DNA of 64,000 nucleotides from Daphnia pulex (GCF_021134715.1 NC_060026.1:11771001-11835000); one strand, 5' to 3'. Positions 12,111 through 27,091 are shown, counted from the first letter of the stretch. The notes: generated by a model not told the origin, from the sequence alone. Numbers and translations are program-made.

Positions 12111-14195
12111 GTAGCCGCCGATCAACTTTCCGGGAAAATTCAAAATAGAAGAAAAAGCCCAAAAACAAAAAGGAAACGTTCATCAAGTTGCAGATATGAA
12201 ACAAAAGTGGACAAACGGCCAGCGGGGATTTCACGGTATTGATTCATTATTCATTCCCGGGTAGAAGGAGGATTTCATCACGAATGAATACACACAATAT
12301 AAAATGATCTCCAACCAGTATTATATGCACCACCAAGTCTCGGGAACCCAATAAAGGAAACGAGTTCTGTCAGACTAAGTCCCGCTCATATTTAATGGTC
12401 GACCCACCACACAAAGTTTAAACCAAAATCCGTGGGCCGCCGTAAAACTTTGTGTCTATCCCCCCACCATTTCCATGAATGGGTAAAATATCAAACAAAA
12501 GGAAGAACAAGATTTTCTCCCCGGATGTCACTTTTTTTCTTCCTTCTTTTTCAAAAAATATTTAATACCTAATACAATCCACAGGCTGGTTGGGTATATA
12601 TTATTCATAATCTAAGAGTTATACGATGATGACGATGATGATGATCCATTTTTCATTGGGCGTTCCAGATTGGTTTGTTCCGTGTTTTTCATCTTTTCGT
12701 CTTTTTGTTTTTTTGTTCCCATAAACAAAAATAAAAATTCGTCCAACTCTTTTTTGTGTGTGTTGTTGTTGATGTTGTTTTATGTTTCATTTGTATATGT
12801 ATCTATCCAATTCCATCTTTGCTTCCCACTCGACTCTTTTGTGAAACTGATTGACGTGCCCTCTCTCTCCCCCAAGGTTCCCTCCTCCTCCGATCCGGAT
12901 TCCGGTTCAAAAAAAAAAAGGAACGGGAGTGGAACATTGCGTGTGCGTGTGGGGTCGATCTGTGACTGCTGTGCTGCTTGCGTATAGAGCTCGAGCTGCT
13001 GTATTTTGTATTTTTTCCCCCCAAACTCTTTTTATTAAAAAAGTAAAAAAGAAAGAAACGAACTCTCTCATTAATTCAACCGTCGAAAAATCCGGGTGGG
13101 CTTGTCTCCATAGCTCCTTGACGTTTTTCCTTCTTCTTCTTCTTCCTTTTATATTGTCTATCTGCTGCTGCTGCTGAGCGCTGGGTGCAACATATGAGCA
13201 TGAGCTGCTGTGTGCTGCCTGCCCATCAACAAGTTCAACTTTGTCACGACAGTTTTTTTGTTTCTTTATTCTTTGTATGTCCGTGGAAAAAATAAAAGGA
13301 TAAACTCAAAAGAAAACGAGCTATAGCTTCTATATAGTTTCCCTTCAGACCGCATCAGTCGAGTTGATATTTTCTTTGAGGTCGTGTTCTCTCTAATTTT
13401 ATTTAAAACAAAAACCAAACAAAAAAGCAGATTGATATGAGTGTCGACCTTGATAGAATCACACACGGCTGGCCGGAGGTAAAATAATGAAATACAAAGT
13501 CGTTCTTTTTGGGGTTTTTTTCAAACACGAAATTCGAACGGCAACTGGTTCAAGACCATATCAACTTAACACGTCGTCCATTTAGTTCATTCGGTCAGTT
13601 ATTCTTTTTTGTTTTTTGGTTAGTCAAATTAAATGAGAGATTTGCTATTGCTGGGTTATAGTCTCGTTAAATTTATGCAGAAATGACTTGATTTCTCTCA
13701 CAAAAGAGAACACAAAAATAATCAAAATCAGGCACGCAGCACGACGACGAGCGGAGAGACTGCGCTGTCCGCGTGCGTAGAAAACTTTTTTATCATTGTG
13801 AATAATTCCAAAGTTTTTCAAACGGAATGGCGCTCGTCTGCCCATGGGCAGAGAGAGAGAGAGAGAAAAAAAAAACAAGACGAGCTCCAGCCATCTCTCG
13901 TCCTATATGTGACACGTCTACTATATATCCATACAATATGGAGAGATAGAAATAAGATCTAGGGAAAGTGATAGTGACAGAACGTTTTGTAAAGCTCTCA
14001 AACTGTTTTGTGTTTCGGCTACTATTTATGGACAAGAGTGCTTCACCTTTAAGAATTTCTTTTATACAATACAAAAGAGGAGGATACCAACAATAAAATA
14101 AAAAAAATATATTTCTTTCTTTATCATTTGTTATTTTTTCACGACCCTCCATATTTTTTTCCCGCGTTCAGAAAAATCGAAACGAAAATATTTTT

Positions 14196-14219
14196 CAACA
14201 ACAACAACAACAACAACAA
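14196..14219 (+). repeat. (CAA)8 microsatellite
   Basis: Eight uninterrupted CAA units flanked by A-rich DNA; non-coding. Confidence 0.9.
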
Positions 14220-15322
14220 AAAAAGGGAAAAAGAGAACTATCCCCCGTTGATTGAAAGGGAGTTGTTACAAGACATATTGAAATGAAATACATCAGGCCC
14301 GGCGGTTAATGGGAAGGCGTGTGGTTCGAATAAATTAGCATATTACACTATAGGGGGAGAGAAAAAAAAAGAAGGTAAGTGAGTGTATAGATAAAAAGAA
14401 GAAGAAGAAAAAAAGCTTGCCCGGTGGTTTTTCTTTATATTCCCCTTCTTTCTGACCGCGGCCACACACAGCTCACGATCGACACTCTCCGCGTGGTGAA
14501 TATTGATGGAGCCATATCTATCTATCTGCCACAGGCCCCGTCAATATTATATTTTTCATCATGGCATAGAGACATATATGTGTATGTGTGTGTGTGTATA
14601 GTCCAGATGAGTATACAGGACGAATTGATTGAAAATTCCGATCTGCACATTCCACACATCGAGAGTCTTATATCCATTTTTCTGACCGACCAAATAATGT
14701 AAAGAAAAAAAATCGATCGATACTGTACGTCTTCTTAAATAATATCGACCAACTGGAATTTATTTCATTTTATTTTTCTCGATTATGTAAAAAGAAAATA
14801 AGAAAACAAAAATCCAATCCAAATCGGAAAATAGGGAGCAATCAATCGATCCCAATAGGTAAAAGTCAGACAAACCAATTACTCTTGCGTGTACATCAAC
14901 CCCTATTCTCTTAGCCCTGGATGTAAATAATCGTCTAGCGGTAAAATAAAATTTCCACACACACACAAAGGATCGATGTGATTATATTTTTGTTGGGTAA
15001 AAATATTGAAAAATTCCTTTCATTTCTGGATTAGAAATGTGTTCTTATTTATCTTTGTCTTTCTTTTCGAAACAAAACAAAAAATGTGGAAGAAGTATAG
15101 CGGAGACAGGTGTTTCTACCAGGTTATATATATATGTAGTTCCCCCCCCCTTCCCCTTCGCCGCCCTTCTGATGTGGGATGCTTGCGTAAAAAGTATGTT
15201 TATCCATTTGATTTCAATTTAAAAGCGAAACGAAATAACAGAATCTAAAGTGAGGGACTAGCGAGAAGAGAGCTGGAACCGGTATGCGTCTCTTATAAAC
15301 AACGACAACACACACACACAAA

Positions 15323-15342
15323 GTTGTTGTTGTTGTTGTTGT
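15323..15342 (+). repeat. (GTT)n microsatellite
   Basis: About 6.7 uninterrupted GTT units, non-coding, directly after a short CA run. Confidence 0.9.
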
Positions 15343-15498
15343 CGGTTGTTAGATAAAAATAATTCTTGTAGAGAAAGGAGAGAATTCTTTTCCTGATTCC
15401 TCGTTTGAAAATAATAATGAAAAAAAGAAAAAGAAAACGACCGTGTAGAAGAATTGGAATTGTTCGAAAGGGTGGGTTAGACATGTGTCAACCAGCGC

Positions 15499-15519
15499 CT
15501 CTCTCTCTCTCTCTCTCTC
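15499..15519 (+). repeat. (CT)n microsatellite
   Basis: About ten uninterrupted CT units in non-coding DNA. Confidence 0.9.
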
Positions 15520-18500
15520 CCACAGACTTTAATTTACTTAAAGACTTTTAAAAAGAGCGGCAGGAAAAACAATGGCATTTTATTGCCCTTTGTAAAATAG
15601 AGAGAAAACAAATCCCTTTTGGAGTTGAGTTTGAAAAAAAGAAAAGATTTTCGGACGTGTTCATCAACCGCTGCGATTCACATCGTCGGCGATAAATACA
15701 ATCAAACGTAGTGCTACATAACACACAGCCCCCCTACTACCCAGTATATACGACTACCATCTGATAAAGTTAATTGAATACGCAGTTGTGTGGCGTAGTC
15801 TATCCAGAAAGAAAGAGAGAAAATGCCAAGAGCAATAACATTTACAGATTTTCCTTTTTGTTTCTTTTTCTTTTTTAGGAATCAATTCTAATGGATATCT
15901 GACGTTTGAAATCTAAGAGCGCGCCACTGCATGGGCTGGGCTCAAATCCATCCATCATTGGGCGGGAGAGTTAGAAGAGTCTAATATTATACGCTCACCG
16001 AGCCGCGATAAATAGAGCTACCGCTCCTGAACTGTTACAGTAGTAGTAGCCTAGTAGATATATGACTATCCTACCGTCTATTATGCCTATTATACCTTTT
16101 GGCAGCATGTCGTTAAAAGGAGAAAAAAAAAAACCGTTTCTTTATTATCTTTGGCACACGCGTCTAGACTCCGCCAAATACAGAAACACCTGAGCCTTGT
16201 TTAGGCAAATCTTTTATAACAGGTTGCACGGGATTTATAGCAACAGTCGTAGATTATAGTCTATATGGAAAATCGCTAATGACATAAATATGTGCTGGGG
16301 CAACGATGATGCCTGCTGGAGATTTGAAATAAAGATTGTTGATCGTGAGCCATAAAATTCAATTGATATCTTTTATCTCTTGAACATGTCAACGAAGAGA
16401 AATACCACACATGATGATGGTCGACCGTCTGTCGCCCATCATCGCGCATTTGACGATATTATTTGGTATGCATAACACACTTGGCTGCCTTCCCAAAAAC
16501 AAAAAATAAATATCCAGTCCGGAAACAACAACCAACAAACAAAGTCAGCACGAAAATAAATAAAAGAATTTCCCCCACACAAAAACAAAAATATAAAAGG
16601 GCGTAGAGTTCTTACCGTTTAAAAACCGCACGGCTCTGGTAATAATCCGGAATAATCGTTTGAAACAAAACGATGTTATTGTTCTTCCACTTGTTGTTGC
16701 TGCTGCACCATTGCCCCCAAAATATATCACGGTCACCTTGTTCCTTTTTCAAAGTCCGGCAGCCGAGCAGAGACACATGATTATTTCAAAACACCGAAAA
16801 ATATTCCCGAAATTAATTTTCCACAGTTCTTTTCTTTGCTTTTCTTTGATCTAACGGAATGACGAAACTTGAGCCGAAGAACTGCCGAAAAAGGCAAGCG
16901 GAAAATCAAAACTAAAACTTTCACGAGAAAACACACATGGAAACGAAAACGCACAGAAGTTATTTGTTGGCAAATCAAAGATGGAAAAACAACGCGGAAC
17001 GAACGAACGAACGAAGTTGATGAGCGAAGGATTCGTGCGACCGCCGGCCTAGACGGCAGCCAACTTTCTGATGTTCAGTCCCGAGCACACAATATAATAG
17101 TAGCTCTCTGCTGTGTGGTGCAAGGGCAACTCTATAGCCACCTCCAGACATGCCCAGACCCCAGTCCCTTTCGTTCGTCCATATCACCGCGATATATATA
17201 TAATAGACGAACAACCACAGAACCGAAGAAAAAGCCCCAGAAATTCTTTTCCGATAGGAATTGGAATAGGCTAAATAGTTTTGTTTTCAAACTTTTCCTC
17301 GACGGCCAGGGGATAAGAGACTATGTCATAAATAAAAAAAAAAAAAAAAATGGGGAAATACTACCACACTACTACACAGCAGACAGACACACACACGTAT
17401 GTATATAAATTCCCGAACGTCACGGATGTTATTTTCTTCCTGGAGAAGGGATCAGGAGAGAGGCTAATCATTTACGAATGATTTTTTTCTTATATGTATT
17501 GTGTATTTCTTTTTCTCTCTCTCTATAATATATCCCGGCGCGCTTGTTTATACTATTTACACCACATTTGCATAAGTGTATAGAAAGTGGGTGGGTCCGC
17601 GTCTATACCCGGACCTTGATCAATCTCGTCGAAAAGGAGTCGCGCTGTCTGGTTGCTCTTTTTTGGCTTTTCCACAATAAATTGGGATTTCGATTAGCGG
17701 GAATTTAATAATCAAACGCAAGAAAGAAGAAGAAGAAGATGGACGGTTATATTGTGTGGGTGGGGGTGTAGAGATCCTATTAAATATACCAACATGTCTA
17801 ATTTGTTGTCCAACATGGGCTCTGCTGTGTGCTCTCGGCTGTGCTGGGGCTTTTTAGATATTTCACCGCGGCTGATATTTAGTCGGAGATGTATAATATG
17901 TTGAGGTTATATCGAAAATAGGAAAGAAACAAAAGGGGGACGTATAATGTAGGCTGAACCAGAGATTTTGGAAGGAAAGTCGAAAGACCATATGGACGCC
18001 GGGCCATCGCCTTTCTTAATATGGACAAGGGAATTCCAACATTTTGGTATATATATAACTTGTCTTCTTCTATATAATACAATGACTTTCATTGAGTTTA
18101 AGGAGAAAAATATCTTCTCCGTTTAGCCAATTGAAAAAAAATTAAAAAAAAGGGAAACTATACAAGAAAAAGAAAACCACTCAAAGTGGGGATATCATCG
18201 GGACAAAAGGCTCATCACCATCCGTTTTTTGAAAAACAAAATAGCACGTATTTCAAATCAACGTGAATCTTTTTATAGCTACATTTTAAAAAGGAAAAAA
18301 ATCCTCAAAAAAACGGGACTGTAATAATACAATAATGCGTCATTGAAATCTATAGAGAAAACGCGCTTATATGTGATGTGTTCTTTGGTATCATTAGGTA
18401 TGCGTGCCAAGTATATCTCTCTCTTTCTCTCTATCCCGGCGCATAACTTAAATAATTTTTTTTTTTCATTTTCTTCCTTTCACAGCACAGATGACTATTT

Positions 18501-20447
18501 GGTCTCTAACAAACAGTTTGAGCGCAAGTAGGCCCCTATAGCGCGCTCGCGCGCGCCCTGTCTATATTTATATGGCTCTTCTTCTTTTTTGTCTCGTATC
18601 GAGATTTGTGCGCTGCCGTGTGTTGCTCAGAAATGAGTAGAAAATCAGGCATTCCGCGTTCGCCGAGTCCTTATTTTTGGATAAATAGGATGTATAAGAG
18701 ACGACACACTATATAAGCGCGCCACTCGGATCGGCCGCACTTTGCTGCATCCATTATTCATCCGCGCTCAGAAGCATTCTGCGCGTGTCTCTTGCCGGAT
18801 TCAAAAAAATAAGTCGAAACTTTCCTTTTTTTAAGACAATTTTTGTTTAGGGGGGTTCTATTCGATATTCTATTACATCGGCGTTTGAATAATATCCCTA
18901 CAATATGCAATTGTATTTATATAGGCCTATTCTGTTTATTTTGTATATAGCGCTGGGGCAAGTTTATATTTTCTTGTCAAGTTGAGACTTTCTCGAGGAG
19001 AGTTGATGACGAGGTTGTTTTTTTCAACAGACGATCTTTCCTTCGAGAGTGTTTGTCCGTTTTTTCTTTTTCTGGGTGTTGCTGGTTCATTTCCTTTGAG
19101 ATTTGTGTCGATGGGCCCCCTGTTTTGTTTCGCCTTTTATATTCGTGTGAGAATTAACGGGTCGACACGTTTAGATTGCCCTTTATATGTATATACGAGC
19201 GAGAAAGCTTTGTTTAGATATTTGCCCAGTCATTAACAAACAAATTTATCGCGACGATTATTAGAAAGAAATGTGCTGCTGGGATGTCCTTTTTGTATAT
19301 TTTTGGTGTGCGTGTGTGTGTGTGTGGTTCGACCAAAATAAGATAAGAGCTGGAATACATCAAACAATAAATAAAATATCTGCGCTCCGTTTTGGCCGGT
19401 TTTGGCGAAGATGAGGTCAGCATCAGTGTGGAGAAAGAAGGAGAGAGAGAGAGATAGATGCACGCGGGCGCACGTATACTATAATAATAATCGATTGCAG
19501 CGTGATGGATGTGCAAGTCCAATCCATCATAAATGTCATATGCCCGCTGCGCAAAGCGGCTTTTGTATAAATCTCCGCACCGCGACTTTCTATAAACCCA
19601 ATGGCCCTTTTTTATTTCATTTTCTTTTCTATTCTTTTTTTGCCCTCTCAAAAACAACATCTTTGTCTCTCTCTCTCTATTTTTCTACCTTGCACTCACT
19701 TTAGGAGACCAACAAAACAAAAAAGAAAATGAAGAACAAGAAGAACTGCATTTTAAAGTGGCATAAAGATAATAGAAGGAAAAGAAAAACGAAAGAAAGA
19801 GAGAAAAGAATTCACGGAATAATGGAGTCGTCGTATATTATATTCAAAAGAAAAAAACAAAACCTAAAAAAGAGAGTCGGAGGAATTCCACGGTCCTCAA
19901 AAAATCTTTTTTTTCTTCTTCACTTCACGGTCGTCCCGCTCGTCTTTAGCAGCAGCCAGCCAGCAGTCAAGAATATCAGAATAAATAATAAGTGCTGATT
20001 CAGCCAGGTTGATTCGGAGAGGCCCGTAGTATAGCTCCGCTTATATATGTATGCATGTTGACTCTGACCAAACAATAAGTTCCAACCATCAGCTGCTCGT
20101 TTTCGTATTATTATTATATCATCACCTATGACTTCTTCTTATATGTGTGCTATGCTCGAGCTATTATTCTCATCATTTACATATTTTCGTGGGGGGGGGG
20201 GATAAGGAATAGTTTGCGCCTGCGTCTTGAATAGGTGCCAAGTTATTCTGGATAAGAGCTAGAAAAAAATACTTGAAGAAACTTTCATCGTATCCTCTTC
20301 TCGTCCACCTGTGTTACAGGGCTGCTTATATTTTACACGCGTCATCGGTTTCCCTCATCTTATAGACGTACATGTTTTCAAATTTTGGCGCCCGCGCTCT
20401 ACACAGCTGGTGATGGGCGTGTGTATGTAGATAGTCTCATTGCTGTC

Positions 20448-20456
20448 GTCACGTGA
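20448..20456 (+). promoter_or_regulatory. GTCACGTGA E-box
   Basis: A CACGTG E-box extended to GTCACGTGA, the type bound by MiT/TFE, USF or Myc-Max bHLH-ZIP factors. The same nonamer occurs at 49584 and, inverted, at 40424. It is a motif match only. Confidence 0.25.
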
Positions 20457-23400
20457 ATACATCACGCATCAGTGGAGAAAATCCGCGCGCGGTATAATGC
20501 GACACGTTTGAAATGAATTATAATGCGCGTGATCGATCGAGAAACAAAAAAACAAAAGAAATAAAAAGGATATTTTGATCTTTCAATTGATATTTCCGAG
20601 AAATATTGAAGTAGAATGGGCGCGACTTGTCCATTTCAATTTAAAATTTCAAATGGAAAAAAGGTGTTTTTTTCTTTATAAATAAACCGCGCGTGAATTC
20701 GAACCTGCCCATATCTGGATTCATCCGCAATTGCGCAGCACTGGCGATGATACTATATGTAAAGAATAAATCATTAGTCATGTTCTTTTTTTTAATAAGA
20801 AATATACTTAACACGTAAACGCTTATCAATGAATCGCATATATATAGAGGCGATGACAGTGTACCACATTTTGACAATCAAATGTACACACATCCGAGAA
20901 GCATAATACATTTAGATAAGGCAAAGTATAAAAAAGGAATGAACAAGAAATGTCTTTGCTGGTCTATATGTGACCCAAATATGGTCGACGTTGGTGCTGC
21001 ATGCAGGTCGCCGCCTAATAAAAATGAATAAAACAGCCAAAAAAATCTCTGAATATCATTAAGAGGGAACAAATAATAATAAATACATAGTCGACAAACG
21101 CGAACAAATTTGCCGGTTCAGTTATGTCGGCTATATACTACTATATTATAATATTGCGTCATTTGCAAATGTTTTTGGACGGTTCAGCACACGTCCATTG
21201 GGCGTTATTGAGGTAATCACGAACGACCGTAAAAAAACCTCTTATGTATTCAAGTATATAGAAAAGTGGCCAAGTTTGTTTTTTTAACCTTTTCCATTTG
21301 ATGCGGTGGGCGACTGCATCTGATTTCAAGTGCTCAAAAGTCATGGAATGTGTTTGTTTGTTTGTTTCATTATTACATTTTCTCCGCATTATGTTTATGA
21401 CTTTTTATATACTATGTGTGCTTTTTGTGATTTCATCGATTCCGTGACTGGGTCAAAAAGAGCTGACGGATGTAATTCCGCACCGGAGAAACTTATGCGC
21501 GTTGTTTTATTATTTATTGAGTACAAATCGCGTGTCACGCAACGCCAAAAGTCGCACAAATTTCCGACCGACCGAAAAAAACCGACCCGACCAACAAACC
21601 AACAACCGCTGGTCGTTAGCGATAGTTATGGTAAAACGCACGTGATGCACTTGACGGTCCGTCAGGATAAAACCAAAAGGGACGAGAAAAACAAAACAAA
21701 AAAAGGGAAACGAAATAATATGCTGGAAAACAGCTGGTTGACCCTAATGAACTGAAAAGACTGGTTTTTTTGTCTATATTATTTGGTTCTCTCCGCGCGC
21801 TGACTCTCTGGACGACAATCTTTTAGCCGTCATTATAATTAGACAGATTTAGTACTGCTGATATATAGCGCGCGCATTTATACGAGCCGGGCAGCAGCAG
21901 TGTGGGCTGTATCACGGTCGCATGATTCCCGCGAGGCCATGACAAATAGGTTGAGACATACACAACAAACGTCTAGTCGATTTATCGAAATTTAGGAGTT
22001 CAAGTTTTTGTAGATGTCCAATTTTGTTGTCCATTCAAGTTGTTTTTTTTTCCTTTGTTTTTTTTTTTATTCTCCTTGTGATGAATGTCTGATCGCCCTC
22101 CCCACCCGTGCTGCCGGTTATTTATTTCCATTGTTTTTTTTGTTTTTCTGGTTGTCTTTTTCAAAAGTTGGACAGAGTGCTCTGCCATTTGCATATCAGT
22201 TTTCTAAAGTCGATCTTAACTGTATATACAACCGCGCGCCATCCACATCAGTTGTTGAGACCTCCCTGAGCTATTATAGACTCACTCAATAGGTTCAAAA
22301 GTGTTTCCTATACATTTATATAAAATAGTTGAAAATACCTAAAACGGAATCGCGGCAGTCAGCAGCGGTGCTGGCGCACGTTTTCTCCAACCGACCCGCG
22401 GAGTAGGATATCGTGCAGTTCAACCGTATACACACAGCATTATAAACTATACACCGCAGTCGATTAAATTTTTGTTTTTTCCATTTTAAAATGTTTTCTT
22501 ATATTTCCCATCTCGTGGACTAAGTGACCTACCTATACCTGACCGATCCGTTACTATTGAGACGGTTTACAATTACAAATTATTATGTATTATATGTATA
22601 TATACTAGACAACGACCCAACTGGCCTCTGAAGAGTCTCGTATAAATATCGGATGACTCTAGCTTTTTTTTCTCTTTAGCTTTTTCGAGTGTTGTCTCGT
22701 CGTGAGTTCCATTTTGGAAGTTCACTCGAGTCGGAGGTTACATAACTGCGTTCTTTCGTCAGTATAATAATGTTTTAAGAAGCTGTTGCTAGGCGCATTA
22801 CTTTTTTTTATAATTCTAGGAAAATTGTTAAATTTATTAGAAACAGTAATTTTGTTTCGGATTTTTTAAAAGATAATTTAAGTATAATTCTGGGATTTAT
22901 TATATTGAAGGTAAATCAATAAAGAAAATGAAAGCTCGATTCAGGATTTATTGATGTCAATTTAATTTCAAAAAGATTGTGAAGGTTTTCTTTACACATT
23001 TCCTATGGCGCCACATTTGAACTATTGAAAATGTGGGAAAATTTCTCGTCAAACAAAATGCGCCAATGTACACAAATTTACACCATCATCATGGCCAGCA
23101 CTTGCGAAACGTTAAGTAAACAATGAAAACAATTCTCCACCAACTCAAGGACGATATGATTTGCAAAAATTAAAAATTTTTTTATCCTGCAGCCAGCACG
23201 TACACGCGTATACGAATTCGTCCTTAATACCATATAAGTATGAATCCTTTTTTTTAATAAAAAAAAATCAAAAATCAAATAAAACAAAATTTATACTGTT
23301 GTTATTCAACATCTCCTGTTACGTTCGGACGAAACAAATATTGACAAAATAAATAAACTCCGACTACATTATAAAAACATGTTGAAAATTTGATTCCCGA

Positions 23401-23649
23401 ATTTATAGCTATACAACTTTTTTTTGTTTCTGGGAAATAACATTCCTCTCACTTTTTAGATCTCCACAGCAGCTCGGCAGCAGCAACAGCAGCTGGTGAA
23501 ATGTAATCTGTTGCATTGCAACATGCCATTTACCAGTTTTTCTTTGTAATGAAACCCCCAAAACCCCTATTGTACACCCATATCTAGAAGAAAGATTGAT
23601 TGGGTTCATGTAGTAGTCGTCTCGCCTCATCTAGCTGGCCAGCCAAGCA

Positions 23650-23676
23650 CGTCCAGTGGGTACATCCCACTGGACG
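23650..23676. repeat. Perfect inverted repeat, 11-bp arms, 5-nt spacer
   Basis: The left arm CGTCCAGTGGG (23650-23660) and right arm CCCACTGGACG (23666-23676) are exact reverse complements around TACAT. The arms are GC-rich in an AT-rich neighbourhood. There is no T-run, so it is not an obvious terminator, and the stem is too short for a typical microRNA precursor. Confidence 0.85.
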
Positions 23677-26600
23677 ACGCACATTATAATAATGCTACCA
23701 CTAAAAATGAGGTAGTCGAAAAAATGTGACTTTCACCTATCTTGCTGGATGGATCGATATGAGTCGAGATATATAGCATTTTCGCTGCCTAGATACCGAC
23801 GAGAGGAGACGACTGGATGAGCATTTGGAATTCTTTGTGCTTGGCCGCGGCCAGCATATCATGCTGACATGTTGTTGTCACATGTCAGAGCCGGGCAGCC
23901 ATGAGAAAAAGGTCTCCATAGAGTTTCTTGCGTGTTTGTGTCTAGTATATAGTATGGATTCCCAAACTGGCTATAGGAAGAAGAGAAAGCTCCAAAAGTC
24001 AGCACATCGTCATTAATTCAACCTGCTAACACATTTTTATTCTCTTATATAGGCGCTTAAAAGTAACTTTGGGCTGATGTATCCAACTCCAATTTAGCGG
24101 AAAACCTATTATATCATATACTTAAATCATTTGATCATCTCCGATTTGATTTTGAAATGATTTCAGGCTCAATCGACGCTCAACCCTTACTGAGCGATTT
24201 GCGAAATTTAAGTCATTAAGATCAAAACAAAATAAACTTTCATGTCCGTATATACTGTTTCAACGTTGTAAGCGGTTCCTTGTGACACTCTGTACAGTCG
24301 CTCTAAGCATTTCTCTCTCCTTATATTTTTGCTATAAATAAGTGACCGCCCACGGCGTCGTCTATAAAGCATTTTGGCCACGGTGCTGGCGGAACATGTC
24401 AGTTGTTAAACACGGAACGGTTACGGGGCGTTAAGACAACGCCAAAAAGGACCTCTAGATACATTCAAGTCATTGCCCTGATGACATCTCCCCTTCACCG
24501 CGAGCTGTAGAGCGCAAGTTATACATGGCAGTGAGTCAGGTAAATCTTACAAAATAGCAGCATGGTATAGACACAAAGTTCTTGTATACTCTCACAAAAA
24601 TAAAAAAAAAAGGAAAAAAAAAAGGGTCCAAGACAAGGCTAAAAAGACAGTTTAGATATATAGAACTCGTGCTGTGAGGTCTTTCTGGAGTCACTCTGGC
24701 CATCGTAAATCTTATTCACAATCTCAGTCGAGTGAATGGGCCATTTTGGGTGTCGTGAATGGTGTGACGCATTCCCAGCTCTCGACGCCAATAGATAAGA
24801 ATTCCGAGAGTGTTGATTGTTGAACGATCGTATATATTTATATATATAAGAGTCGATTGTGTCATAACACACATATATCCTACGTCGCTTGCACGTGTAG
24901 TCCATTAAGGAACGCGTTTTCGTCACAACAAGCCATTGCTTGATTAACATCGTTAAATGAGCTATATATTTTTCATTTGAATCGAATAGGAATTTGATTT
25001 CCATTTCGTATAGAATTGACATCGTCAACTTGGGACTCCGCCCTTATTTTAATATATACGTGTCTACTAGATTCATGAGCGTGATAGGTTGTGTACGTGT
25101 TTTCACCAAAATTCACGTTCTGTGTGCGCCTTAGCGCGATGGGTTTATACGCAAACATGTCGCTGAAATATAAAAATCCGGGAGAAAACTTCATATCATT
25201 TTCGAGCTTTTGGCAGGTCACACTGCAGCAACTGAACATATACATTTATTATTTGAGAAAATATGTCTGTATATATGTATATTTCAAGGATCTCGCTAAT
25301 ACCCAAGTTTTGCCGTGCCAGTTGGACAACCGCACAGAACTTGTTTGTTCAACTTTAAACGGGCATGGTGAGAGGTGTTGGTTTGTGCTTTTGTCGCGTT
25401 GATCATTTTTTTTTTGTTCTTCTATAAATTTAATTTGATGGCCGATGGAAATATTTGATGAATGCCGTCGAGAACCAACAAACTTGTTACTCATCTTCTC
25501 AGACGAGAGATATAAATCCAATGAAAACTTGTTTTGAACTTTTGGGATGACCACATCGCCCTGCTGATGATGTGGCCTGGAATTGGGAAGATTTTTTGTT
25601 TTGTTTATCTATTCATCTCTTGTAGATTCTTGTTCCCTTGAGAATCCTCCCCATCATGTTCAGAGATATTCCTAACTAATCAGTTTTACATGCGCAACTC
25701 TATATATGTTATTTATAAAATGTGTAACATTTTGTGGGGAGGTTTATTATAAGGCGATTTGGGTTGAACCATTTTTGGTTCCTTTTTATCTTAAATGAAC
25801 CGAAGAAGAATCGTTCGTATATACGTCGATGTGATAATAATAATAGATATATCTATAAGGGAATAAAACCAGATGTGGCTGAGATGGATGGATATGTTAA
25901 TTCAGAATAAAATTAATAAATTCAGCTCTTGGACCTGTTTTCAGTGTTAACGTCTGACGAATTTATAAGGGTCCTTTATAATTTGTCTTATTTCCATTCC
26001 ATTGATTCACATGACATTCTATTGATTAATTGAACTCGATTGATTTCCTTCCATCTAACGGGTGGAAAAACTGGAGTGATGATTGTCGTAAGAAAATTTT
26101 GATTTCATTATTTACGTTAGGCTACGTTACGTACACAGTTACCCGATAGATTTTCATCTTATTATGCGACGATTATCACCAAATTGAACACGTAATTCAG
26201 ACTACATTGAATTCAAATTTTTTAAAAATTTGGTTTTCTTGGCCTACATTTCCGCTTTACTGGCATTTGTAATGAACAAACATCTGTGGGTTACTCTGTT
26301 TAAAAAAAAAGCCGCAATTACTCTTTATCAGCATGGCACCACCTAGTAGAGAAATTACGTACTGCTTTAACGAATTTTGACTGCTTGTGCTTGTCGTTTG
26401 CGTCATACCTCATGCTGCTTAATTAAAACATACTAATTTTTAAATATGAATGGTGTTGCCGTGTTGGTAATTTTAATATTTGGGGAGAGTGGGGCAATTG
26501 GAGTAGTGTGCAAGTTGGCACCCACTGTTTTTCGTCCTCTTGTGATCGAGGGATTGGATTTCAAAAATTACCAATTATAGTCTTTAATAAAATGCGCATT

Positions 26601-27091
26601 TTTAAAAATAGTTATTAAACCGTAGTTATTAAACTATACTTTAATTAATTGTATAGTGATACTAGACTCTATGGCAATAAAGTATTCAGTGGTCGATCCA
26701 CACGGTTTTGGGTTTTACCTTCAAGCATATGACTGCCGCATTAATTGGATTCAGTCTTTGTTTTTCCCAGTTCTTTTCGAGCTAGAAATTTTCTCAATCT
26801 TGGTATGACAACGATAGAAGAGCAACTTATCTTGATGAAATCTAGCAGTTAGACCAACGATCGGTAGTTGCAAACCAAGAGAAAATCATAATCCACCAAC
26901 AATCTTGTAAGGCACAAACTGTATTAATTAAGGTCTGATGGCACACCCCTTTAGCTTAAACATGCTTCATATCAACAAACGGGAATGTAAAAGCAAAATA
27001 CAATGAGAAGCAAGCTGCTTCGATTTTTTGGGAGAAAACAGGAAAATAAATGTTAATCATCAAACAAAAACGTTTAGCAACATTTTCAAAT

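Larger units (their letters stand above)
10253..27091. other. 16.8 kb gene-poor stretch
   Basis: It begins with the F-box gene's likely 3' UTR (candidate AATAAA at 10891-10896). After that no exon with recognisable protein content was found on either strand. The DNA is AT-rich with many microsatellites: CAA (14196-14219), GTT (15323-15342), CT (15499-15519), GT (about 19311-19326) and a G11 run (20191-20201). It also contains a CTCF-like site (12098), a GTCACGTGA element (20448) and a perfect 11-bp-arm hairpin (23650-23676). It could hold distal regulatory DNA or non-coding RNA genes that cannot be recognised by eye. Confidence 0.6.

Noticed and set aside
14310-14335. GTGGTTCGAAT, reminiscent of a tRNA B-box
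   Set aside because: No matching A-box, no acceptor or anticodon stem could be folded around it.
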